This document shows, piece after piece, positions 35,626-48,604 of a DNA stretch of 64,000 nucleotides; within the stretch, counting starts at the first letter, position 1; each line of letters opens with the position of its first letter. A program made the translations under genes and the position numbers. Origin of the DNA: Prosapia bicincta (lineage: Eukaryota > Arthropoda > Insecta > Hemiptera > Cercopidae); assembly GCA_036971475.1 (NCBI GenBank), contig JBAIZL010000005.1:238972690-239036689 (forward strand), in the 5' to 3' direction. The notes under the pieces were generated by a model, which was not told where the DNA came from, searched no databases, and saw only the letters and a program-made list of their open reading frames with translations.

Positions 35626-36577
35626 GCTATTGTCATAACGGGAGAAGGTAAATATAAAAATAATATTGAATCCTATTAATGTAAATACAAATATCATCTT
35701 TTATTTATTAATCATCTCAAGACAATAGTTGCAATGTAAGAAAAACAAGAGCAACGGCGATTATTTAAGTTTTGAAGTTCTCCTGTTGAACGCATTGTCA
35801 AGTTTGTTGTTAAAGAATGAATCCTAAAGTAACGTATAAAAACATATGAAAAGCGTTAGATTTTTACTTCTAATAATTTCATTGTGCAATAAATCGTAGT
35901 GACTCTATGGTATGGTATTAAACGAAGGTTTTGACCCTCCCAATGCTTTTTAAAAGTCAGGGCATAGCCCACGTAATGATATATTAAAAACAACAATATT
36001 GCAAAAGACAAAGGACAAAGGCTGGCAAGCTTTAGCTAAAAAAAAATCCCCGTCTCTGCAGGCAAAACCTATACTGTAAAACTGTAATTATATCTGGGAG
36101 TATGAACCCCCCCCCCCTAAGAAGATATATCTACCGGAACAGATATCCCTGGGTATAATAAAATGTAAAGAGTACGTCAAGCATTGATGACGTCAAAAGG
36201 ACAAGGGCGGTATTTTGGAACATGAAATGATATTAAAACCGTGACTGACCAACAATCTGTGATTTCAGTGTATAGATGGGCTTTGACGTGAAATTAGCTG
36301 GGACACTGATCTTATACAGCATGAAAAAACCCTTGTTGTAAAACTCATAATTTCCAAAATAACTCGCATAGAAACATTTACATGATGATCCTGAGGGTTC
36401 TGCTTATAGATATATAAAGCTCAGGATTCTTTCCTATTACTTTTGTGAAATTTAAATAGTTTAACTAGAATTTAAAGTTGATGACTAAATCCAGTTCCCT
36501 TAAATGTAATTGTGTTTTTGACAGATCTGGGTATGTTCTTTATTATTGTATTTTGTTTGTTCAACATTATTCATGTA
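35626..36577. other. spacer between arrays, no gene seen
   Basis: Ordinary AT-rich sequence with an 11-base C run at 36107-36117. No open frame. Confidence 0.5.
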
Positions 36578-39500
36578 AGTAGGTATAGTTTTTCCTTCTG
36601 ATATTTCTACTTAGATTAATTATATAGAACTGATGAAGTATTGCTCCTAATAAATATACAGAGTTCCATATACAAGTTTTCAATGAAGTAAAGCACTATA
36701 AATGTATAGTTTTTCCTTCTGATATTTCTACTTAGATTAATTATCTAAGATAGAACTGATGAAGTATTACTCCTAATAAATATACAGAGTTCTATGTACA
36801 AGTTTGCAATGAAGTAAAGCACTATAAATGTTTAGTTTTTCCTTCTGATATTTCTACTTAGATTAATTATCTAAGATAGAACTGATGAAGCATTAATCCT
36901 AATAAATATACAGAGTTCTATGTACAAGTTTACAATGAAGTAAAAGCACTATAAATGTTTAGTTTTTCCTTCTGATATTTCTACTTAGATTAATTATCTA
37001 AGATAGAACTGATGAAGCATTAATCCTAATAAATATACACAGTTCTATGTACAAGTTTGCAATGAAGTAAAGCACTATAAATGTTTAGTTATTCCTTCTG
37101 ATATTTTTACTTAGATTAATTATCTAAGATAGAACTGATGAAGCATTAATCCTAATAAATATACACAGTTCTATGTACAAGTTTACAATGAAGTAAAAGC
37201 ACTATAAATGTTTAGTTATTCCTTCTGATATTTTTACTTAGATTAATTATCTAAGATAGAACTGATGAAGCATTAATCCTAATTAATATACAGAGTTCTG
37301 TGTACAAGTTTTCAATGAAGTAAAGCACTATAAATGTTTAGTTTTTCCTTCTGATATTTCTACTTAGATTAATTATCTAAGATAGAACTGATGAAGCATT
37401 AATCCTAATAAATATACACAGTTCTATGTACAAGTTTGCAATGAAGTAAAGCACTATAAATGTTTAGTTTTTCCTTCTGATATTTCTACTTAGATTAATT
37501 ATCTAAGATAGAACTGATGAAGCATTAATCCTAATTAATATACAGAGTTCTGTGTACAAGTTTTCAATGAAGTAAAGCACTATAAATGTTTAGTTTTTCC
37601 TTCTGATATTTCTACTTAGATTAATTATCTAAGATAGAACTGATGAAGCATTAATCCTAATAAATATACACAGTTCTATGTACAAGTTTGCAATGAAGTA
37701 AAGCACTATAAATGTTTAGTTTTTCCTTCTGATATTTCTACTTAGATTAATTATCTAAGATAGAACTGATGAAGTATTAATCCTAATAAATATACACAGT
37801 TCTATGTACAAGTTCGCAATGAAGTAAAGCACTATAAATGTTTAGTTTTTCCTTCTGATATTTCTACTTAGATTAATTATCTAAGATAGAACTGATGAAG
37901 CATTAATCCTAATAAATATACACAGTTCTATGTACAAGTTTACAATGAAGTAAAAGCACTATAAATGTTTAGTTTTTCCTTCTGATATTTCTACTTAGAT
38001 TAATTATCTAAGATAGAACTGATGAAGCATTAATCCTAATAAATATACAGAGTTCTATGTACAAGTTTGCAATGAAGTAAAGCACTATAAATGTTTAGTT
38101 TTTCCTTCTGATATTTCTACTTAGATTAATTATCTAAGATAGAACTGATGAAGTATTACTCCTAATAAATATACAGAGTTCTATGTACAAGTTTGCAATG
38201 AAGTAAAGCACTATAAATGTTTAGTTTTTCCTTCTGATATTTCTACTTAGATTAATTATCTAAGATAGAACTGATGAAGTATTACTCCTAATAAATATAC
38301 AGAGTTCTATGTACAAGTTTGCAATGAAGTAAAGCACTATAAATGTTCAGTTTTTCCTTCTGATATTTCTACTTATATTAATTATCTAAGATAGAACTGA
38401 TGAAGCATTAATCCTAATAAATATACACAGTTCTATGTACAAGTTCGCAATGAAGTAAAAGCACTATAAATGTTTAGTTTTTCCTTCTGATATTTCTACT
38501 TAGATTAATTATCTAAGATAGAACTGATGAAGCAATAATCCTAATAAATATACACAGTTCTATGTACAAGTTTGCAATGAAGTAAAAGCACTATAAATGT
38601 TTAGTTTTTCCTTCTGATATTTCTACTTAGATTAATTATCTAAGATAGAACTGATGAAGTATTGCTCCTAATTAATATACAGAGTTCTATGTACAAGTTT
38701 TCAATGAAGTAAAGCACTATAAATGTTTAGTTTTTCCTTCTGATATTTCAACTTAGATTAATTATCTAAGATAGAACTAATGAAGCATTAATCCTAATAA
38801 ATATACAGAGTTCTATGTACAAGTTTGCAATGAAGTAAAGCACTATAAATGTTTAGTTTTTCCTTCTGATATTTCTACTTAGATTAATTATCTAAGATAG
38901 AACTAATGAAGCATTAATCCTAATAAATATACAGAGTTCTATGTACAAGTTTGCAATGAAGTAAAGCACTATAAATGTTTAGTTTTTCCTTCTGATATTT
39001 CTACTTAGATTAATTATCTAAGATAGAACTAATGAAGCATTAATCCTAATAAATATACAGAGTTCTATGTACAAGTTTGCAATGAAGTAAAGCACTACTT
39101 AGATTAATTATCTAAGATAGAACTGATGAAGCATTAATCCTAATAAATATACAGAGTTCTATGTACAAGTTTGCAATGAAGTAAAGCACTATAAATGTTT
39201 AGTTTTTCCTTCTGATATTTCTACTTAGATTAATTATCTAAGATAGAACTAATGAAGCATTAATCCTAATAAATATACAGAGTTCTATGTACAAGTTTGC
39301 AATGAAGTAAAGCACTATAAATGTTTAGTTTTTCCTTCTGATATTTCTACTTAGATTAATTATCTAAGATAGAACTAATGAAGCATTAATCCTAATAAAT
39401 ATACAGAGTTCTATGTACAAGTTTGCAATGAAGTAAAGCACTATAAATGTTTAGTTTTTCCTTCTGATATTTCTACTTAGATTAATTATCTAAGATAGAA

Positions 39501-42500
39501 CTGATGAAGCATTAATCCTAATAAATATACACAGTTCTATGTACAAGTTCGCAATGAAGTAAAGCACTATAAATGTTTAGTTTTTCCTTCTGATATTTCT
39601 ACTTAGATTAATTATCTAAGATAGAACTGATGAAGCATTAATCCTAATAAATATACACAGTTCTATGTACAAGTTCGCAATGAAGTAAAAGCACTATAAA
39701 TGTTTAGTTTTTCCTTCTGATATTTCTACTTAGATTAATTATCTAAGATAGAACTGATGAAGCATTAATCCTAATAAATATACCGAGTTCTATGTACAAG
39801 TTCGCAATGAAGTAAAAGCACTATAAATGTTTAGTTTTTCCTTCTGATATTTCTACTTAGATTAATTATCTAAGATAAAACTGATGAAGCATTAATCCTA
39901 ATAAATATACACAGTTCTATGTACAAGTTCGCAATGAAGTAAAGCACTATAAATGTTTAGTTTTTCCTTCTGATATTTCTACTTAGATTAATTATCTAAG
40001 ATAGAACTGATGAAGCATTAATCCTAATAAATATACACAGTTCTATGTACAAGTTCGCAATGAAGTAAAAGCACTATAAATGTTTAGTTTTTCCTTCTGA
40101 TATTTCTACTTAGATTAATTATCTAAGATAAAACTGATGAAGCATTAATCCTAATAAATATACACAGTTCTATGTACAAGTTTGCAATGAAGTAAAAGCA
40201 CTATAAATGTTTAGTTTTTCCATCTGATATTTCTACTTAGATTAATTATCTAAGATAGAACTGATGAAGCATTAATCCTAATAAATATACACAGTACTAT
40301 GTACAAGTTTGCAATGAAGTAAAAGCTCTATAAATGTTTAGTTTTTCCTTCTGATATTTCTACTTAGATTAATTATCTAAGATAGAACTGATGAAGCATT
40401 AATCCTAATAAATATACACAGTTCTATGTACAAGTTCGCAATGAAGTAAAAGCACTATAAATGTTTAGTTTTTCCTTCTGATATTTCTACTTAGATTAAT
40501 TATCTAAGATAGAACTGATGAAGCATTAATCCTAATAAATATACACAGTACTATGTACAAGTTTGCAATGAAGTAAAAGCACTATAAATGTTTAGTTTTT
40601 CCTTCTGATATTTCTACTTAGATTAATTATCTAAGATAGAACTGATGAAGCATTAATCCTAATAAATATACACAGTTCTATGTACAAGTTTGCAATGAAG
40701 TAAAAGCACTATAAATGTTTAGTTTTTCCTTCTGATATTTCTACTTAGATTAATTATCTAAGATAGAACTGGTGAAGTATTGCTCCTAATAAATATACAG
40801 AGTTCTATGTACAAGTTTGCAATGAAGTAAAGCACAATAAATGTTCAGTTTTTCCTTCTGATATTTCTACTTATATTAATTATCTAAGATAGAACTGATG
40901 AAGCATTAATCCTAATAAATATACAGAGTTCTATGTACAAGTTTTCAATGAAGTAAAGCACTATAAATGTTTAGTTTTTCCTTCTGATATTTCTAATTAG
41001 ATTAATTATCTAAGATAGAACTGATGAAGTATTGCTCCTAATTAATATACAGAGTTCTATGTACAAGTTTGCAATGAAGTAAAGCACTATAAATGTTTAG
41101 TTTTTCCTTCTGATATTTTTACTTAGATTAATTATCTAAGATAGAACTGATGAAGTATTGCTCCTAATTAATATACAGAGTTCTGTGTACAAGTTTTCAA
41201 TGAAGTAAAGCACTATAAATGTTTAGTTTTTCCTTCTGATATTTCTACTTAGATTAATTATCTAAGATAGAACTGGTGAAGCATTAATCCTAATAAATAT
41301 ACCGAGTTCTATGTACAAGTTTGCAATGAAGTAAAGCACTATAAATGTTTAGTTTTTCATTCTGATATTTCTACTTAGATTAATTATCTAAGATAGAACT
41401 GATGAAGTATTGCTCCTAATTAATATAATGAGTTCTATGTACAAGTTTTCAATGAAGTAAAGCACTATAAATGTTTAGTTTTTCCTTCTGATATTTTTAC
41501 TTAGATTAATTATCTAAGATAGAACTGATGAAGCATTAATCCTAATAAATATACCGAGTTCTATGTACAAGTTTGCAATGAAGTAAAGCACTATAAATGT
41601 TTAGTTTTTCCTTCTGATATTTCTACTTAGATTAATTATCTAAGATAGAACTGATGAAGTATTAATCCTAATAAATATACAGAGTTCTATGTACAAGTTC
41701 GCAATGAAGTAAAGCACTATAAATGTTTAGTTTTTCCTTCAGATATTTCTAATTAGATTAATTATCTAAGATAGAACTGATGAAGCATTAATCCTAATAA
41801 ATATACAGAGTTCTATGTACAAGTTTTCAATGAAGTAAAGCACTATAAATGTTTAGTTTTTCCTTCTGATATTTCTACTTAGATTAATTATCTAAGATAG
41901 AACTGATGAAGTATTGCTCCTAATTAATATACAGAGTTCTATGTACAAGTTTGCAATGAAGTAAAGCACTATAAATGTTTAGTTTTTCCTTCTGATATTT
42001 TTACTTAGATTAATTATCTAAGATAGAACTGATGAAGCATTAATCCTAATAAATATACACAGTACTATGTACAAGTTTGCAATGAAGTAAAGCACTATAA
42101 ATGTTTAGTTTTTCCTTCTGATATTTTTACTTAGATTAATTATCTAAGATAGAACTGATGAAGCATTAATCCTAATAAATATACCGAGTTCTATGTACAA
42201 GTTTGCAATGAAGTAAAGCACTATAAATGTTTAGTTTTTCCTTCTGATATTTTTACTTAGATTAATTATCTAAGATAGAACTGATGAAGCATTAATCCTA
42301 ATAAATATACACAGTTCTATGTACAAGTTTGCAATGAAGTAAAGCACTATAAATGTTTAGTTTTTCCTTCTGATATTTCTACTTAGATTAATTATCTAAG
42401 ATAGAACTGATGAAGCATTAATCCTAATAAATATACAGAGTTCTATGTACAAGTTTTCAATGAAGTAAAGCACTATAAATGTTTAGTTTTTCCTTCTGAT

Positions 42501-43620
42501 ATTTCTACTTAGATTAATTATCTAAGATAGAACTGATGAAGTATTGCTCCTAATTAATATACAGAGTTCTATGTACAAGTTTGCAATGAAGTAAATCACT
42601 ATAAATGTTTAGTTTTTCCTTCTGATATTTCTACTCAGATTAATTATCTAAGATAGAACTGATGAAGTATTGCTCCTAATTAATATACAGAGTTCTATGT
42701 ACAAGTTTTCAATGAAGTAAAGCACTATAAATGTTTAGTTTTTTATTCTGATATTTCTACTTAGATTAATTATCTAAGATAGAACTGATGACGTATTGCT
42801 CCTAATTAATATACAGAGTTCTATGTACAAGTTTTCAATGAAGTAAAGCACTATAAATGTTTAGTTTTTCCTTCTGATATTTTTACTTAGATTAATTATC
42901 TAAGATAGAACTGATGAAGCATTAATCCTAATAAATATACCGAGTTCTATGTACAAGTTTGCAATGAAGTAAAACACTATAAATGTTTAGTTTTTCCTTC
43001 TGATATTTCTACTTAGATTAATTATCTAAGATAGAACTGATGAAGCATTAATCCTAATAAATATACAGAGTTCTATGTACAAGTTTGCAATGAAGTAAAG
43101 CACTATAAATGTTTAGTTTTTCCTTCTGATATTTCTACTTAGATTAATTATCTAAGACAGAACTGATGAAGTATTAATCCTAAGAAATATACAGAGTTCT
43201 ATGTACAAGTTTGCAATGAAGTAAAACACTATAAATGTTTAGTTTTTCCTTCTGATATTTCTACTTAGATTAATTATCTAAGATAGAACTGATGAAGCAT
43301 TAATCCTAATAAATATACAGAGTTCTATGTACAAGTTTGCAATGAAGTAAAGCACTATAAATGTTTAGTTTTTCCTTCTGATATTTCTACTTAGATTAAT
43401 TATCTAAGACAGAACTGATGAAGTATTAATCCTAAGAAATATACAGAGTTCTATGTACAAGTTCGCAATGAAATAAAACACTATAAATGTTTAGTTTTTC
43501 CTTCTGATATTTCTACTTAGATTAATTATCTAAGATAGAACTGATGAAGTATTAATCCTAATAAATATACAGAGTTCTATGTACAAGTTTGCAATGAAGG
43601 AAAGCACTATAAATGTTTAG
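36578..43620. repeat. 126-bp satellite-like array, about 56 copies (7 kb)
   Basis: The largest repeat here. The unit begins TTTAGTTTTTCCTTCTGATA and includes the near-palindrome CTTAGATTAATTATCTAAG, then CTGATGAAGCATTAATCC, TAATAAATATACAGAGTTC and TATGTACAAGTTTGCAATG. Period is 126 or 127 (an extra A in GTAAAAGCAC). Point variants (CAGAG/CACAG/CCGAG, GCATTAATCC/GTATTGCTCC, AATAAAT/AATTAAT) are shuffled rather than blocked. The first unit lacks CTAAGAT, and one unit near 39095 has a ~32-bp deletion. No protein is encoded on either strand. Confidence 0.97.
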
Positions 43621-44089
43621 CATTAAGTATTCAACTTACATGATAAAGTAAAATAATGATATTAATTAAAGCGCAGATTGTAGTAGTTGGTTGTATCATT
43701 GTTTATAAGATGCTACAAAAATAAGTTTAAATTGTCCACAGAGGGAAAATTTACTAAGCCATATTGAAGGTAGAAATTTTACATACAACTTGTTTGTTTG
43801 GCCTGTTTTGGTCGAGGGACGCCGGGTGCAGGAGCCAATGCGCGCTTCATTACACACAGGGCAATCTAGGGCAGGGCAATATATGCGCCGGTATTCCGAA
43901 TTTATTGCACCTGCTGCTCGACCCATCCCGTCAGAGTTGATCGTTCCTTATACACGCATGATTATGCTAGTGCTGCGATCTAATGTCAGGAGTTTAGATT
44001 AAAGTAATCATTATTGGAGTGCTATAAGGGAGTAATAACACCCTAGCAGGAAGCGGCGACACATGGCTGGTTCTTTTAAAACAGAACTG
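43621..44089. other. spacer with small GC-rich island
   Basis: The sequence at 43800-43960 is GC/CpG-rich and open on both strands (minus 43696-43926; plus 43790-44002). The minus peptide has YCPALDCPVCNEARIGSC, with four Cys, but no complete zinc-finger spacing that I recognise. Could be a decayed exon or promoter. Confidence 0.3.
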
Positions 44090-44410
44090 CTCTCTACATC
44101 GTCAAAACACAGCGAAACTCTTTAAATATCTGAAATAGACTGCATCTCTACGTCGTCAAAGCAAAAAACAGACTTAAAGAAGAAGGAGAGACAGGCTCCT
44201 GAAATAGAACTTCTTTAAATATTGCAAAGTTTTATCTCTACGTCATCAAAGCAAACAACAGACTTAAAGAAGAAGGAGAGATAGGTCCCCGAAATAGATC
44301 TTTAAATATTGCAAAGTTTTATCTCTACGTCGTCAAAGCAAACAACAAACTTAAAGAAGATGTAGAGATAAGTCCCTGAAATAGATGTTCTTTAAATATT
44401 GCAAAGTTGT
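44090..44410. repeat. ~88-bp short tandem array, about 3.5 copies
   Basis: CTCTACGTCGTCAAAGCAAA starts at 44146, 44236 and 44323 with a diverged first copy near 44092. Units share ACTTAAAGAAGAAGGAGAGA and TTTAAATATTGCAAAGTT. Confidence 0.88.
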
Positions 44411-44469
44411 TTTAATTAAAACAGCCCAGGAAATAATGCTGAACAAAGATTTCCATTTATATCCCACCA

Positions 44470-44535
44470 TCGCTACACGGTAGCGTCACTCCGCAGACCT
44501 AAAAGTCACCAGATCGATATGACACGAAACTTTCT
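44470..44535 (+). other. possible tRNA-derived SINE head (very weak)
   Basis: GGTAGCGTCACTCCGCAGACC followed by AAAAGTCACCAGATCGATAT resembles a D-arm and T-arm with A- and B-box-like spacing. The acceptor stem is absent and the B box is imperfect. It could be a decayed SINE or chance. Confidence 0.15.
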
Positions 44536-45564
44536 TTATAATTAAAGTAATTAATTTTACATTTCTGGCATCTTAAATATACAGACATGACATTAATAAA
44601 AACTCTGGCTAAGCAATTTATAATATTAAATCAATTGTAAATTAACTTATTACTTCGGTAATCTTAATTATAATCCTATTTAGGCATTTACAAGTCCCTT
44701 AGAATATTCTCTGGAGAAGGGAACTATCCCCCTTTCACCTGTTGGATTCTCTGCGAAATTATTAGTGTAAGTGTGCATGATAGTAACCTTACTGTAGCAC
44801 CTGTTACAAATTACCTTCAGATATTCTCGTTTCGCCCATAAAACCTTTAATACAGTAACACTTCACAAAGGCAATGTATAACGGTTATTCGGCGGCTTGC
44901 TCGGAATTACCCCTCGATTATTGTATTTTTACCATTGCCAAACTGATCACGACATAAACTTTAGTTGCAGGATTATCTGAAACTATGCGATGGCGTAACT
45001 GAATTCACCACGTCCAAGGCAATGTGAGCGTGGCTTCAGGCCGTAGAACGACTCGACGCTGGAATCTCTCATTCAAAGTAATGCCTTATAAGGAGAGGAC
45101 ACGACCGGCTTTGTTAAATGATGGGTAGGTTTAGTCACTCACTGTGCACGCGGCTTTTTGTTTGTTATTTCAAAAATGTTTGGGTAATACTGAAGGAAGA
45201 ATACAGAAATCATAAATTTGAAGATAAATAAACAGAAAGAAGAGTAAAAAATTTTGTGCAAAACCGCTTCCTCTTTTCTTACGCCAAACACACGTTCTTC
45301 GTTGTATTAGATCACTTCAGGTAAGTTTTATTACCCAAAGTGGTGTATTTACAATAATTTCTTTAGAGAAGTTAACGTGAAGGCCGTCACGGCGACACGG
45401 TATGTTTGTAAATGAAGTCGGCGCTAAAACATACGACCCAGCTTTGTGTGACGGGTCGATACCACTCGCGTGAGCTTGCCAACATACAACTACATTATGC
45501 AAACGTTTCCCCCTTTATTTGCAACCGCAGTGTTACCGCTTGGCAAGGCTACCCGCTTTTTTAA
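44536..45564. other. non-coding stretch, no gene seen
   Basis: No recognised element. The minus frame at 45317-45502 has no motif. GC-richer around 44990-45150. Confidence 0.45.
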
Positions 45565-46905
45565 TCACAACTAATCGGCCACTTTATGTCAGAGTGCGTG
45601 GGTCAGACTAATTGCATGCCTGCCACAACTATACTCCATCCCGTCTCGGAAGCGCCCCTTAGACAGCCTAATTGCATAACTGCCACAACTATACTCCATC
45701 CCGTCTCGGAAGCGCCCCTTAGACAGCCTAATTGCATAACTGCCACAACTATACTCCATCCCGTTTCGGAAGCATCCCTGACACTTGGGCGATCCTCACA
45801 CATACACTCGCACTGATGGCGGTGATGATTCGGCCACTTTATGTCAGAGTGCGTGGGTCAGACTAATTGCATGACTGCCACAACTATACTCCATCCCGTC
45901 TCGGAAGTGCCCCTTAGATAGCCTAATTACATGACTGCCACAACTATATTCCACCCCGTCTCGGAAGCGCCCCTTCGACAGCCTAATTGCATAACTGCCA
46001 CAACTATACTCCATCCCGTTTCGGAAGCATCCCTGACACTTAGGCGATCCTCACACATACACTCGCACTGATGGCGGTGATGATTCGGCCACTTTATGTC
46101 AGAGTGCGTGGGTCAGACTAATTGCATGACTGCCACAACTATACTCAGTCCCATTTCGGAAGCGCTCCTGAGGATTAGGCGTACTAATGGCGGTGATGAT
46201 TTGGTCACTTTATAACACAGTGCGTGAGTCAGACTAATTGCATGACTGCCACAACTATACTCAGTCCCGTTTCGGAAGCGCCCCTGAGGATTAGGGGCAC
46301 TAATGGCGGTGATGATTTGGTCACTTTATGACACAGTGCGTGAGTCAGACTAATTGCATGACTGTTACAACTATACTCAGTCCCGTTTCGGAAGCGCCCC
46401 TGAGGATTAGGGGCACTAATGGCGGTGATGATTTGGTCACTTTATGACACAGTGCGTGAGTCAGACTAATTGAACTGCCACAACTATACTCAGTCCCGTT
46501 TCGGAAGCGCCCCTGAGGATTAGGCGTACTAATGGCTGTGATGATTTGGTCACTTTATGACACTGTGCGTGAGTTAGACTAATTGCATGACTGCCACAAC
46601 TATACTCAGTCCCATTTCGGAAGCGCCCCTGAGGATTAGGCGCACTAATGGCGGTGATGATTTGGTCACTTTATGACACTGTGCGTGAGTCAGACTAATT
46701 GCATGACTGCCACAACTATACTCAGTCCCATTTCCGAAGCGCCCCTGAGGATTAGGCGCACTAATGGCGGTGATGATTTGGCCACTTTATGACACAGTGC
46801 GTGAGTCAGACTAATTGCATGACTGCCACAACTATACTCAGTCCCGTTTCGGAAGTACCCCCGAGAATTAGGCGACCTTCACATATGCACTCCCACTGAC
46901 GAATC
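45565..46905. repeat. ~116-bp tandem array with 60-bp and ~254-bp substructure
   Basis: GGCGGTGATGATT occurs at about 45819, 46073, 46189 and 46305 and so on. The right part has a 116-bp period. The left part has two ~254-bp composite units, each carrying extra 60-bp duplications of the CTAATTGCATAACTGCCACA / CCGTCTCGGAAGCGCCCC segment. Frames through the left part (45586-45816 plus, 45603-45803 minus) come from the 60-bp multiple-of-three duplication. Confidence 0.93.
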
Positions 46906-47645
46906 ACTTAATTTAGGCCCTGACCTAAATAAAACGTTTAAAACAAATTTTAGTTTTATACCCCAATGCCTAGAGGGTGACTTATAGAAAACTCTCAGGG
47001 TGGGAGCGAGGCAGGACAGATCACGCACGCGGGTGTGTGTATGAATCCAAGAGAAGAAATTCTCTAGGGCGCGAAATCTTCCGAGTCTAAATGGCTTATG
47101 TTATTTAGGGATATGATTGAAGGGAGATATGTAAAATACAATCAGGGAACGAATATTTAATATCAGGTAAAGAAATTGGAGGTTATTCAGGGACGTTCAC
47201 ATACCCAGAGATCGCTTCCGAGTGTTTCATGCCTGCAACCCTTCTAAACATCAGCTTACATTACCAGGTTTCCAGTCGCGTTCAGCACACTTATGGTTGA
47301 AGTCGGAGCTTGGACAAACTTTTCTGACTAGAGTCCTCGCAACAAGACGGAAGTGACTGGCCAGGGTTGGCTACCACAAGGAATTGCAGGTTCGGCAAAA
47401 TTAACGATAGAACTATCTATTTTAGAAGTTTTAAAAATCAGTTACATGTGTAATTAACCCGAGTAAATTTTAAAGAGTTTTCTGTGATCGCAATGTCTAG
47501 CCTTGTAGCTCTGTTGCCATTTCTCGTGTTCTTGGACATCGTCATCTATCTAGCAGTATCGTTCTCTAAGTATTACTCAGTACTAAATCGAAGTACATAA
47601 GCTTGTCATGAAACCAATCAAGAAGTAGAAAACATTCTTGTCAGT
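46906..47645. other. spacer, no gene seen
   Basis: Mixed-composition sequence, GC-richer at 46980-47060 and 47260-47400. No long open frame. Confidence 0.45.
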
Positions 47646-47649
47646 TAAT

Positions 47650-47875
47650 AATGTATACAATATCAGGAGCACAGTAGTGGAATAAATTACAATAAAAATA
47701 TTTTGCAAAAAATCGAAATACCACCATAAATAACAAAAAATAACAAATATTACAAGTTACCTAAGATTAAAATTTCCCCTATGTACATTTCCGTGACCAT
47801 ATCATTATCATCAGAGGGTGCTATTACAAAATTACAATCTAGAAAACAATAATTTACAAACTAGACTGGCTTTGA
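47650..47875. mobile_element. solo diverged arm of the 11.2-kb fold-back family
   Basis: It shares the order GAGCACAGTGGT / ATTACAATGAAAATATT / CCACAAAAATAAC / CTAAGATTAAA / ACATTTCCGTGACC / CATCAGAGGGTCTTATTAC / AATTACAATCTAG with the left arm at 11178-11352, with many substitutions. No second arm is adjacent. Confidence 0.65.
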
Positions 47876-48600
47876 GAATAACATTATTTGTTTTTGTAGT
47901 ATTGTGGTTTTTGCCAATACTTCTAGTGTAAGCTAATATTGTGATAAACAAACTAAATGTGCAAAACTGAAATGAAATTATAATCCCTAAGTGTATGCAA
48001 GTATGCAACGATACTCAGTAGCATAAACTAGGGGGAAGAGATGCCACATAATAAGGACGAGAACGACCAAGCACTCTGTACTAGTTCTATGTATGTATCT
48101 ACACCAAATAATGTGATTTGCAGCGTCAGAAGAGCTCGACAAAAAGTTTCAAAAGGTAAACTCGAGTATGGGATACAAAGCGAGAAGTAGAAAACAATTT
48201 TAAGAAATAATATATGTAAAAAGATGTAAAAAAAATGGCCCCCGACGAAGATGAACTTGGTTGCTACATCGCACAGACTGCGTATGAAGAGAATATGTCG
48301 AAGGATTGCACTGATTCTTTAAAAGGTGTAACTTTTTGTTTTAAGGCTATCAGTCAAACTTATTACTATCGCTTATGAAGGCCATGGAAAGGATAATAAG
48401 GTAATGGTCAGGACATAAAACCTTCTGGTCTAGGGAAATTCAATAACTAGGATTCACATGGGAAGGGGCACATAGCATCTAATGTAAAGCTACTCTCTAT
48501 CGAAGACATGAGAAGGAAGATGGATGTACCCATGGGGTAGGACAAAAGATAATCTAAAGGAGAGCCACACAATACCAGTAATAAAATTAAATCTTTTTAT
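47876..48600. other. non-coding stretch, no gene seen
   Basis: No open frame above noise and no repeat recognised. Confidence 0.5.
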
Positions 48601-48604
48601 TAGT

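Noticed and set aside
36578..43620. CRISPR-like array
   Set aside because: The whole 126-bp unit repeats; there are no unique spacers, and the host is eukaryotic.
44470..44535. Functional tRNA gene
   Set aside because: D- and T-arm-like words exist but no acceptor stem or proper anticodon loop forms.
45586..45816. 76-codon plus and 66-codon minus frames
   Set aside because: Produced by exact 60-bp duplications in a tandem array.
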